Source of the DNA: Pleomorphochaeta sp964545735
GTDB taxonomy: Bacteria > Spirochaetota > Spirochaetia > Sphaerochaetales > Sphaerochaetaceae
DNA: 6,785 nt
NCBI GenBank assembly: GCA_964545735.1
Contig: CAZJGS010000129.1
Location: 1-6,785, forward strand
Direction of reading: 5' to 3'
Shown: positions 1-5,779 of the stretch, in pieces
How positions within the stretch are numbered: position 1 is the first letter of the stretch
Layout of the letters: every line of letters starts with the position of its first letter
Notes under the pieces: generated by a model
What the model was told of the DNA's origin: nothing
What the model saw: the letters and a program-made list of their open reading frames with translations, nothing else
The model's database searches: none
Program-made: the position numbers and the translations under genes

Positions 1-1
1 T

Positions 2-62
2 AAAAAAGTTTTGTTGCTATGCATCCATCACCACTCATTAGTCAAAAACATAGCCCTTTTTT
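2..62. terminator. Weak bidirectional stem-loop at left edge, possible terminator
   Basis: GCTATG (16-21) is complementary to CATAGC (49-54). Outside these, AAAAAAG (2-8) is complementary to CTTTTTT (56-62), so an extended but interrupted stem can form, flanked by an A-run on one side and a T-run on the other. It lies directly downstream of the stop codon of the - strand gene (66-653) and could also serve a + strand gene ending left of the window. The loop of 27 bases is long and the stem is short and AT-rich, so this is a weak terminator candidate. Nothing else is recognisable in bases 1-65. Confidence 0.3.
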
Positions 63-65
63 GAG

Positions 66-653
66 TTAAAATGGTATAAGAATATTTATTTTATATGACA
101 TAAAAACCAAATTAAAAATTGCTAAATTATAATCAATCAATTCATTCCAAGCCACTTCATCTGTTGGATCTATAATATTAGTAATTTTATTCTCTCGTGC
201 TATTAAAGGAAAATTTAAACTACAAGAGAGTTTTAATTTTTCTTTATTGTCTTTTTTAAAAGTGTAACCAACCTCTCCATAGGGCCCAACACTAAATAAG
301 GTATAATGAGAATGTTCCTTTGAAAAATCAAATTGCATGAAAACATCTGAGGCTAAACCTAAATTTAAGAAAAAAGATTTATAAGAAATTAGATTATAAT
401 TAACGGTTCCATGAAAACAAATTGTTTCAAAGAAATCTTGTAGAGTTGCATCCTTAAATTTATCATTGCTCCCAAGAATTGCAAAAAGAGGATAACTTAA
501 TGTTGCTTTAATATTAAATTTATTTGTTCTTTGATTTAAAGAAACTCCAATATCATTAAGATTAATATCTATTCCTTTGCTATAGGAGGAATCAGCAAAC
601 AAAGATAGGTTCAAATTTATTAAAATTATTAAAACAACTAATATTTTTTTCAT
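66..653 (-). CDS. Exported protein, probable small outer-membrane beta-barrel (hypothetical)
   Basis: This 195-residue protein is not one I recognise by family. Residues 1-20 form a signal peptide: Met-Lys-Lys, a hydrophobic core rich in Ile/Leu/Val, then Leu-Phe-Ala before Asp21, the likely signal peptidase I site. The mature part has alternating polar/hydrophobic stretches typical of amphipathic beta strands (for example FFLNLGLASDVF, YTLFSVGPYGEVGYTF and KLKLSCSLNFPL), and the last residue is Phe, as in many outer-membrane barrels. About 175 mature residues would suit an eight-strand barrel. The Met at 653 is the only start that keeps the signal peptide intact. No Shine-Dalgarno precedes it, and the predicted promoter places transcription start at this codon. 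The gene diverges from the transporter operon, so a functional link is not shown. A periplasmic beta-sandwich protein is the alternative. Confidence 0.6.
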   Translation of the reverse strand: MKKILVVLIILINLNLSLFADSSYSKGIDINLNDIGVSLNQRTNKFNIKATLSYPLFAILGSNDKFKDATLQDFFETICFHGTVNYNLISYKSFFLNLGLASDVFMQFDFSKEHSHYTLFSVGPYGEVGYTFKKDNKEKLKLSCSLNFPLIARENKITNIIDPTDEVAWNELIDYNLAIFNLVFMSYKINILIPF

Positions 654-658
654 AATTA

Positions 659-687
659 ATAATAAACTTGTTATTTTTAGATGTCAA
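659..687 (-). promoter_or_regulatory. Predicted sigma70 promoter giving a leaderless transcript
   Basis: Read on the - strand, a perfect -35 TTGACA (687-682), a 17-base spacer and a -10 TATTAT (664-659) precede the exported-protein gene. Only five bases (TAATT) separate the -10 from the ATG at 653-651. With normal start-site spacing, transcription would begin at or within one base of the A of the ATG. The missing ribosome binding site agrees with this. Hexamers and spacer length are identical to those of the divergent promoter at 1042-1070. Confidence 0.65.
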
Positions 688-692
688 ATAAA

Positions 693-772
693 TATGAGTT
701 TTAGCTTTTTGCAAGAGGATTTTGCTTCACTTTAGAAGCTTTAGCCTCACATAAGAGGCTTTAACAACTCAA
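693..772. repeat. Degenerate tandem repeat, 20-bp period, about four units
   Basis: Units begin at 693, 713, 733 and 753. The last three share the pattern A-A/G-A-x-G, then TTT, then C, with most of the block AAGAGGCTTTAGCCTCAC recognisable. Unit positions 2, 6, 8, 9, 10 and 13 are the same in all four. Inside the array, AGCCTC (743-748) and GAGGCT (755-760) form a six-bp inverted repeat with a six-base loop. Role unknown: it could bind a regulator or be a decayed repeat. The 20-bp period is close to two helical turns, so repeated sites would face the same side of the DNA. Confidence 0.45.
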
Positions 773-874
773 GTAATTAATCTAAGAATTTGATATTTAC
801 TTCTGTAAGGAAACTTGCTATAGCTAGAGCTATTTGTTATCCTTCCCTTAAATTTTCCCAGTAGCTATATATAT

Positions 875-905
875 AATTGAAAGTTTCTACTTTTCTTTTT
901 CAATT
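875..905. repeat. Inverted repeat AATTGAAA / TTTCAATT
   Basis: Eight bases (875-882) are exactly complementary to 898-905, with a pyrimidine-rich spacer of 15 bases. The stem is almost all A/T, so a stable RNA hairpin is doubtful; a protein-binding dyad or chance are equally possible in DNA this AT-rich. Confidence 0.3.
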
Positions 906-940
906 CTCTACGAATTTGGGGATTATTAAAGAGTTTTTAC

Positions 941-969
941 AAATAGTATTACTTAATCAAATACTATTT
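941..969. repeat. Perfect 10-bp inverted repeat with 9-base spacer
   Basis: AAATAGTATT (941-950) and AATACTATTT (960-969) are exact reverse complements around ACTTAATCA. The site lies about 73 bases upstream of the + strand -35 box and about 255 bases from the divergent one. Size and symmetry fit an operator for a dimeric regulator better than a terminator, because the stem has a single G:C pair per arm (G946/C964). It does not resemble the CG-centred LacI sites downstream, so any binding protein would be a different one. Confidence 0.4.
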
Positions 970-1041
970 ATTATTGAAAGTTGCTAGTACTCCAAAAATA
1001 ACAATCTTAAAATTAATTTAACAATTAGTGCATATTAAAAT

Positions 1042-1070
1042 TTGACAACTAAAAAAAGCCGTGCTATTAT
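1042..1070 (+). promoter_or_regulatory. Predicted sigma70 promoter of the repressor-transporter operon
   Basis: A perfect -35 TTGACA (1042-1047), a 17-base spacer and -10 TATTAT (1065-1070) give a near-consensus promoter, preceded by an A/T-rich stretch that could act as an UP element. The expected transcription start is about base 1077, which leaves a 5' leader of about 64 bases before the repressor ATG. The first operator begins at this start point, so bound repressor should block initiation or promoter clearance. Confidence 0.75.
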
Positions 1071-1076
1071 TATTTT

Positions 1077-1092
1077 GGTAAAACGTTTTAGC
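1077..1092. promoter_or_regulatory. LacI-family operator 1 (CG-centred palindrome)
   Basis: The core TAAAACGTTTTA (1079-1090) is a perfect 12-bp palindrome centred on CG (1084/1085). The dyad extends outward with G1077:C1092 and TTT/AAA (1074-1076 with 1093-1095), broken only at 1078/1091. A central CpG is the hallmark of LacI/GalR operators, where the hinge-helix Leu inserts. The site begins at the predicted transcription start of the gene for a LacI-family protein, which strongly suggests autoregulation. The usual G:C at six bases from the centre is T:A here. Confidence 0.75.
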
Positions 1093-1108
1093 AAATTGAA
1101 AATCTTTA

Positions 1109-1124
1109 GCTAAATCGTTTTATC
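1109..1124. promoter_or_regulatory. LacI-family operator 2
   Basis: TAAATCGTTTTA (1111-1122) matches operator 1 with one asymmetric base in the core, is centred on CG (1116/1117), and keeps the outer G1109:C1124 pair. Read as its reverse complement, the 16-base site matches operator 1 at 14 of 16 positions. Its centre is 32 bp from that of operator 1, about three helical turns, so two repressor dimers would sit on the same DNA face. It lies in the transcribed leader, where it could act as a roadblock or support cooperative binding. Confidence 0.65.
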
Positions 1125-1140
1125 ATAGGATTAAAAAAAT

Positions 1141-2175
1141 ATGGCTGAAGTAAACTTAAAGAAAATAGCAGAGGAAGCAGGGGTTTCAATAACTCTAGTA
1201 TCCTTAGTATTAAATAACAAAAAATCAAGAGTATCTAAAATTACCAAACAAAGAATTATTGATACTGCTAAAAAATATAATTATGTTCCAAATAGATTGG
1301 CAAGCGGATTGAAATCTAAGAAAACTCATATAATAGCAATTCTTGCTCCTTTTACTCCTAGTGGATTTTTTAGTGAATTAATCTATTACATAGAGCAAAG
1401 AGCCATAAAAAAAGGATATATTGCTGTTGTTATAAATACTTTTCATGACCCTCAAAAAGAAGAAGAGTCTTTAAATTTGTATAAATCTAATCTTTACGAT
1501 GGTATGCTGATTTCAGTATTATCTAATTCATCTTTAAATAGTATTTATCACAATATGCAAGAATCTAAGTTCCCATTTGTATTTATTGATCGATATACAA
1601 AAAATGTAAAAGCAGCCATTGTTTCTTCTGATCATTATAAAGTTAGTTTTGATATGACTATTAAAGCATTAACCCAAGGCAATAAAAACATTCTTTTTCT
1701 ATATAGAAAAGATCAAGTTATAACTTCAACTGCAGAATTAAGAAAGCAAGGATATGAAGATGCCATGAAATCTTCTGAAAAAATTCCATTGATGCAAACT
1801 TTTTCGATAATAGGGGAAGATACCCAACCAGAAACTAATCTTTGTGAAAAACTAAACCAAATTGAAGAACTCTTTGATTCAATATTCCTATACTCCGGTT
1901 ATTATATGTCTTATTTTTTGGAAGCTTTAAATCAATCAAAATTGAAAGATATAAAGTTAAATATATTTACTGTTGATTCAATAAATCTAGATCAAAAATG
2001 GCTTGGCAGGTTAAATCAAGTTGAAAGACTTAATGGACATTTTGTAACGGTTATTCAAGATATTAAAACGATTGCTGAAACAGCAACGGATCGTTTAGTG
2101 GATAAAATAGAAAATAAGATAGAATTTGATGATAATAAAAAAATATTCATTCCAACAAAGTATTTTGAAGGATGA
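1141..2175 (+). CDS. LacI/GalR-family transcriptional repressor
   Basis: This 344-residue protein has the normal LacI-family length and order. A helix-turn-helix lies near residues 6-25 (LKKIAEEAGVS, then VSLVLN), a hinge helix near 50-58 (PNRLASGLK), and a periplasmic-binding-protein-like effector domain from about 62, including the FIDRY segment. Numbering aligns with E. coli LacI through the recognition helix (I17, T18, L22), so the usually conserved Arg22 is Leu. The ATG at 1141 follows AGGA (1127-1130). It is the first gene of the operon, 38 bases before the importer's binding-protein gene with no room for a separate strong promoter. Two matching operators lie in its own leader, so it probably represses itself and the whole operon. 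The effector cannot be read from the sequence. Family members mostly sense sugars or nucleosides, which makes control of an amino-acid importer notable. Confidence 0.92.
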   Translation: MAEVNLKKIAEEAGVSITLVSLVLNNKKSRVSKITKQRIIDTAKKYNYVPNRLASGLKSKKTHIIAILAPFTPSGFFSELIYYIEQRAIKKGYIAVVINTFHDPQKEEESLNLYKSNLYDGMLISVLSNSSLNSIYHNMQESKFPFVFIDRYTKNVKAAIVSSDHYKVSFDMTIKALTQGNKNILFLYRKDQVITSTAELRKQGYEDAMKSSEKIPLMQTFSIIGEDTQPETNLCEKLNQIEELFDSIFLYSGYYMSYFLEALNQSKLKDIKLNIFTVDSINLDQKWLGRLNQVERLNGHFVTVIQDIKTIAETATDRLVDKIENKIEFDDNKKIFIPTKYFEG

Positions 2176-2213
2176 TTTAATAAAAGACGGGAAACCGAAT
2201 AAAGGAGATTCAT

Positions 2214-3296
2214 ATGAAAAAAGGAATTGTTTTTACATTAACGGTGATACTAATATTGTCACTTTTTGTATCTTGCAATGCTAAGGAAGAAGTTAAAACA
2301 ACAGCAGAGACAACTGTAACTGTTAAAGAAGCTGCACCAACAAAAGAATTAAGCACCCTAGAACAAATTAGAAAAAGAGGTTATTTAGTTGCTGGTGTAA
2401 ACGCATCAAATCCAGGATTTTCTTTTTTACAAGAAGATGGTCAATATAAGGGTTTTGAAGTTGAGTTAGCTAAGGCAATAAGTGTAGCTGTGTTTGGTAC
2501 AGCTGATAATATTGAATTTAGACCATTAACTTCCAAAGAGCGTTTTACAGCTCTTCAAAGTGGTGAAATTGATGTATTAGTTAGAACTGCGACAATCACA
2601 ACAAGTCGTGATACTGAGCTCGGTCTTGATTTTACAACTCCATATTTTTATGACGGTCAAACCTTCTTAGTAAGTGGAGATTTAGGCATAACAACCATGG
2701 AAGAACTTGAAGGTGCAACAATTGCCGTTCTAACAGGTAGTACAACAGAAACTAATCTAGCCGCTACTATGGAAAGCAAAGGAATTGAATATACTCCAAT
2801 AACCTATGAAAATCTTGATGAAATGAAATCAGCTTTTGTAAATGGTAGAGTAGATGCTCTATCTGTTGATAAATCAAGTGCAGTAGTATTTTTACATCAA
2901 TATGCTGATGCAGGAAATTTTGAAGGTCTAGAAGAAACTATTAGTAAAGAACCATTAGGAATTGCTGTTCGTCATGGAGATAATGACTGGAAAGATATTT
3001 GCCAATGGACTTTATATGCATTATTCTTCGGTGATGAGCATGGTATTACTAGTGCTAATATTGATGAAGTACTTGCTACAACAACAAGTCCTGAAGTTAA
3101 GAATGCATTTGGTATGGGAAAAGAAATTGGTCCTATGATGGACTTAAGTGCTGATTGGGCATACCAAGTAATAAAACAATGTGGTAACTATGGTGAAATT
3201 TATTATCGTGAACTTACACAGCCTATGGGAGTTACAAGAGGTTTAAATAAACCTTGGAATCAAGGTGGATTACTTTTCGCTTTGCCTTTCAACTAG
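2214..3296 (+). CDS. aapJ: Amino-acid ABC importer, substrate-binding lipoprotein (AapJ/BztA-like)
   Basis: This 360-residue protein captures amino acids outside the inner membrane and delivers them to the permeases. Residues 1-20 are a lipoprotein signal peptide. The lipobox is L-F-V-S-C with Cys21 as the lipidated residue; Phe at -3 departs from the standard rule but is tolerated in spirochaetes. Residues 22-46 are a Thr/Ala/Glu/Lys/Val-rich tether. The solute-binding family 3 domain follows, starting LEQIRKRGYLVAGVN and GFEVELAKAIS (about 49-90). The segment TTSRDTELGLDF has R132, equivalent to the Arg that binds the alpha-carboxylate in this family. Matches to AapJ include NPGFSF, YDGQTFLV and the C-terminal NYGEIY...RGLNKPWNQGGL. 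A strong AAGGAG (2202-2207) lies six bases before the ATG. AapJ of Rhizobium is not a lipoprotein in my recollection, so anchoring here is lineage-specific. The exact substrate is uncertain: Aap/Bzt systems take several L-amino acids. Confidence 0.88.
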   Translation: MKKGIVFTLTVILILSLFVSCNAKEEVKTTAETTVTVKEAAPTKELSTLEQIRKRGYLVAGVNASNPGFSFLQEDGQYKGFEVELAKAISVAVFGTADNIEFRPLTSKERFTALQSGEIDVLVRTATITTSRDTELGLDFTTPYFYDGQTFLVSGDLGITTMEELEGATIAVLTGSTTETNLAATMESKGIEYTPITYENLDEMKSAFVNGRVDALSVDKSSAVVFLHQYADAGNFEGLEETISKEPLGIAVRHGDNDWKDICQWTLYALFFGDEHGITSANIDEVLATTTSPEVKNAFGMGKEIGPMMDLSADWAYQVIKQCGNYGEIYYRELTQPMGVTRGLNKPWNQGGLLFALPFN

Positions 3297-3308
3297 GATG
3301 TTCTCTAT

Positions 3309-3337
3309 CTCTGTTTTCCTTTTAAAGGAAAACAGAG
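3309..3337 (+). terminator. Intercistronic hairpin after the binding-protein gene (attenuator or 3' stabiliser)
   Basis: Arms CTCTGTTTTCCTTT (3309-3322) and AAAGGAAAACAGAG (3324-3337) are perfect complements around base 3323, so about 11-12 pairs can form with a short loop. No clean U-run follows (GCTGATTTT), so full termination is unlikely. It sits 12 bases after the stop of the binding-protein gene and 15 bases before the next ribosome binding site. This place and form are typical of structures that let the binding protein be made in excess over the membrane parts, by partial termination or by blocking 3'-5' decay. Confidence 0.7.
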
Positions 3338-3361
3338 CTGATTTTAAAATATGGAGGTTTT

Positions 3362-4576
3362 ATGAAATTGGAGGGGAAATCAAGGATTGGAATTAAGTCA
3401 ATCTGGCAAGATACTCATAGGCGAATGGGGCTAATTCAATTTATATTTTTTGTATTTATAATATATATAATAGCCGTGTTTACCACAAATATATTTAACT
3501 CTTTAGCAAAACTGGATATGACTCTTTCTTTTAGGTTTCTAAACAATCCTAGCCATATTAATATTGGAGAATCGTTAATCGATATAAATAACAGCTCTTC
3601 TTTTTTAAAAATAATATTTGCTGGTTTTATAAATACTATTTCCATTACCGTAGTTGCAATATTTTTTTCTACCTTTATTGGGGTTTTTATTGCACTCTGT
3701 AGGTTATCATCCAATTGGTTGATAAAAAAAATAGCTATTATTTATATTGAAATTATTCGAAATATTCCATTATTACTTTTACTTTTAATCTGGTATAGGG
3801 CTTTCTTTTTGAAACTTCCTGGAGTAAAAAACTCTTTTGCAATGGGAAAAGAAGTTTCTAGTGATGGCATTACTTCTTTTGGCTTTTCTTTATCTAATCG
3901 TGGTTTAAGTATGACCTTCTTCAAACCAACAGAAAACTTTAATCCTTGGCTAATATGTATGGCAATCGGTTTAATTTTGGCTATTGTATTCATTTTATAT
4001 CTAAAACATAGGCAAAAAGAAACTGGTAAAGAGCAAAGGTCTTTTCTATATCCATTATTGTTATTTATTGTATTTGCAATTATTACTTATTTTATTTTAC
4101 CTGAAAAAGCCTTGTATAAAGATGTGCCAGTATTAGGAAAATATAATATAAGTGGAGGACTACACATAACAGCAGAATGGTTTAGTCTTTTCTCAGGCTT
4201 GGTATTATATACTTCAGGCTTTATTGCAGAAATTTTTAGATCTGGAATTCAAGGAGTTTCAAATGGTCAAATAGAAGCCGCTAGAGCTCTTGGTTTAAGT
4301 CATATGCAAACCGTTCGTTTGGTGGTAATCCCACAAGCAAAAGTTGTAATAATTCCTCCTTTGACAAGTCAATTTCTTGGAGTTGCTAAAAATACATCGC
4401 TTGGAGTAGCAATAGGATTTCCTGATATGTTTGCAATAACAGGAACAATAATGAATCAAACAGGAAGAACTCTTGAAATGATTTTATTGATTATGAGTAT
4501 TTATTTGACTTTAAGCTTAATAACTAGTTTCTTTATGAATCAATACAATAAAAAAGTTCAGCTGAAGGAGAGGTAA
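3362..4576 (+). CDS. aapQ: Amino-acid ABC importer permease 1 (AapQ/BztB-like)
   Basis: One of two inner-membrane subunits that form the transport channel. The 404 residues match the unusual length of AapQ; ordinary HisM/GlnP permeases are about 220-240. About eight hydrophobic segments are visible, near 23-43, 84-112, 124-148, 196-214, 228-246, 273-293, 325-350 and 370-392. The family pattern is clear: LSSNWL with YIEIIRNIPLLL (about 115-140), FSLSNRGL (about 175-182), then the EAA loop that docks the ATPase at 305-325 (EAARALG...VVIPQA), with the conserved Gly at 311, and the following IIPPLTSQFLGVAKNTSL. The ribosome binding site GGAGG (3353-3357) is four bases from the ATG, which is short. 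The region between segments 3 and 6 is the extra part typical of Aap/Bzt permeases. It should pair with the next gene's product as a heterodimer. Confidence 0.9.
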   Translation: MKLEGKSRIGIKSIWQDTHRRMGLIQFIFFVFIIYIIAVFTTNIFNSLAKLDMTLSFRFLNNPSHINIGESLIDINNSSSFLKIIFAGFINTISITVVAIFFSTFIGVFIALCRLSSNWLIKKIAIIYIEIIRNIPLLLLLLIWYRAFFLKLPGVKNSFAMGKEVSSDGITSFGFSLSNRGLSMTFFKPTENFNPWLICMAIGLILAIVFILYLKHRQKETGKEQRSFLYPLLLFIVFAIITYFILPEKALYKDVPVLGKYNISGGLHITAEWFSLFSGLVLYTSGFIAEIFRSGIQGVSNGQIEAARALGLSHMQTVRLVVIPQAKVVIIPPLTSQFLGVAKNTSLGVAIGFPDMFAITGTIMNQTGRTLEMILLIMSIYLTLSLITSFFMNQYNKKVQLKER

Positions 4577-4579
4577 AAA

Positions 4580-5779
4580 ATGAAAAATAAATTAAATCCC
4601 TTTTTAAGTGCTGAAGAAGTAAAACACCCAACTTTATTTTGGGTAAGAAAGAACCTGTTTTCATCAGTAGGTAACGTTATTTTAACATTAATTTCTTTTT
4701 TTCTAATATATCTTTTAATAGTTAAAGGCGCATTACCTCTTTTAAAATTAGATTGGACAGTTATAAAAGCTAATATGAAATTAATTTTTACAGGATCTTA
4801 TCCAATGGATCAACTTTGGAGAGTATGGATTCTTGTACTCTATATTGCAATATTTTTTGGATTAACCTTTAGAGTTTTTTCGATAAAAACACCTAAATTA
4901 ATTTTTATAATTTCTGGTATTTTATTTGCATTTTGTTTTCTTGAATTTTCAGTTTTCACAAAAGTTTTTTTTGTTTTAACTGCATCATTGCTAGTGGGTT
5001 CTTATTTTCTTGGATCTTTAGTAACTAAAAGAAAATTAACACAGGTTATTGGACTGGGTTGGGTTTTATTGATGCCATTTTCTTTTATTATCATAAGAGG
5101 GTTTGGTGGTTTTCTTCCAATTGTAAAACCGAATCTTTGGGGAGGCTTGCTATTATCACTATTAATTAGTTTAACAAGTATTTTCCTTTCTCTTCCAATA
5201 GGACTACTTCTTGCATTAGGGCGACGCAGTAAAATGAAATTTATAAGAGTTGTTTGTACAGTAATAATAGAAGTTGTTCGTGGAGTTCCTTTAATAACCA
5301 TACTTTTTATTGGTTATCTTATTCTTCCAATGGCCCTTCCTGCAAGTTGGACACCCTCAGTTTTTATACGCGCACTTGCCGGTGTTGTAATGTTTCATAG
5401 TGCTTATATGGCAGAATCTTTTAGAGGAGGACTTCAAGGAATAAGTGTAACTCAATATGAAGCTGCTAAAAGTCTAAATATTGGTACAGTTAAAACTATG
5501 TTTTTAATTATTCTTCCCCAGGTCTTAAAAAGGATGATTCCAATATTAGTAAATTCTTTTACTTCAGCCTTAAAAGATACAAGTTTGATTAGTATTATCG
5601 GTATGTTGGACTTGATTGGAATATCAACATCAATTGTTAGTAATCCAAAATATTTAACCGGTAGCGCGCAAGTGCTTTTCTTTGAAGGTTTAATATATTT
5701 TATACTATGTTTTAGTATTTCAAAGGGCAGTATGGTTTTAGAAAAGAGACTAGGAATTAACACTAAGGTAGGAATGTAA
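4580..5779 (+). CDS. aapM: Amino-acid ABC importer permease 2 (AapM/BztC-like)
   Basis: Second channel subunit, 399 residues, again the long Aap/Bzt type. Hydrophobic segments lie near 30-50, 81-97, 106-146 (probably two), 155-173, 188-212, 224-249, 262-282, 307-330 and 364-384. Family landmarks are YPMDQLWRVW (about 74-83), LSLPIGLLLALGRRS (about 203-217), VIIEVVRGVPLI (about 228-239), the EAA loop (294-314) and ALKDTSLISIIGMLDL (about 330-345). The EAA loop reads EAAKSLN, so the usually conserved Gly is Asn300; Gly302 lies two residues on. From memory, proteobacterial AapM carries an extra Cys-containing stretch before the YP...WRV motif that seems absent here. The gene starts three bases after permease 1, with its ribosome binding site AAGGAGAGG (4565-4573) inside the end of that gene. 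It ends in TAATG, overlapping the ATPase start by one base. Confidence 0.9.
   Translation: MKNKLNPFLSAEEVKHPTLFWVRKNLFSSVGNVILTLISFFLIYLLIVKGALPLLKLDWTVIKANMKLIFTGSYPMDQLWRVWILVLYIAIFFGLTFRVFSIKTPKLIFIISGILFAFCFLEFSVFTKVFFVLTASLLVGSYFLGSLVTKRKLTQVIGLGWVLLMPFSFIIIRGFGGFLPIVKPNLWGGLLLSLLISLTSIFLSLPIGLLLALGRRSKMKFIRVVCTVIIEVVRGVPLITILFIGYLILPMALPASWTPSVFIRALAGVVMFHSAYMAESFRGGLQGISVTQYEAAKSLNIGTVKTMFLIILPQVLKRMIPILVNSFTSALKDTSLISIIGMLDLIGISTSIVSNPKYLTGSAQVLFFEGLIYFILCFSISKGSMVLEKRLGINTKVGM

Larger units (their letters stand above)
688..1041. other. Intergenic region between divergent promoters, no gene seen
   Basis: This stretch separates the two divergent promoters. All frames on both strands are broken by stops, and no tRNA, rRNA or known riboswitch is recognisable. 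It holds a degenerate 20-bp tandem repeat (693-772), an imperfect dyad ATAGCT-AG-AGCTAT (820-833), an inverted repeat at 875-905 and a perfect 10-bp inverted repeat at 941-969. The final 50 bases before the + strand -35 are nearly all A/T with short A and T tracts, as in an UP element. The octamer ATTGAAAG occurs at both 876-883 and 973-980. Confidence 0.55.
1077..1124 (+). promoter_or_regulatory. Possible 5'-terminal mRNA stem-loop formed by the two operators
   Basis: Because operator 2 is an inverted copy of operator 1, bases 1077-1092 can pair with 1109-1124: 14 Watson-Crick pairs, one G-U (1078/1123) and one U-U mismatch (1086/1115), around a 16-base loop. The stem starts at the predicted first base of the transcript and ends three bases before the repressor's AGGA ribosome-binding sequence (1127-1130), leaving that site open. 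A base-paired 5' end often slows mRNA decay in bacteria. The pairing may be only a by-product of two nearby palindromic operators. Confidence 0.4.

Noticed and set aside
2..62. Terminal inverted repeat of an insertion sequence at the left edge
   Set aside because: No transposase, target duplication or second copy is visible; the complementary segments are short and lie on both sides of a 27-base loop, fitting a weak terminator at best.
693..772. CRISPR array
   Set aside because: The repeat is contiguous with a 20-bp period, has no unique spacers, is degenerate, and has no cas genes nearby.
1077..1124. Catabolite-response (cre/CcpA) sites
   Set aside because: They are CG-centred, but lack the TG...CA bases that define cre sites, and they sit in the leader of a LacI-family gene, so local autoregulation is the simpler reading.
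654..1140. Riboswitch, tRNA or small RNA in the long intergenic region
   Set aside because: No conserved core, cloverleaf or GC-rich structured stretch is visible; only short AT-rich dyads and a degenerate repeat.
3436..3993. Two open frames on the - strand opposite permease 1 (3436-3714 and 3742-3993)
   Set aside because: They lie wholly inside a well-supported membrane protein gene, have no ribosome binding sites that I can see and no recognisable domains; they arise from composition in the opposite strand.
5002..5763. Two open frames on the - strand opposite permease 2 (5002-5301 and 5452-5763)
   Set aside because: Antisense shadows of a clear AapM-like gene, with Lys/Pro/Ile-rich translations lacking any domain or signal.
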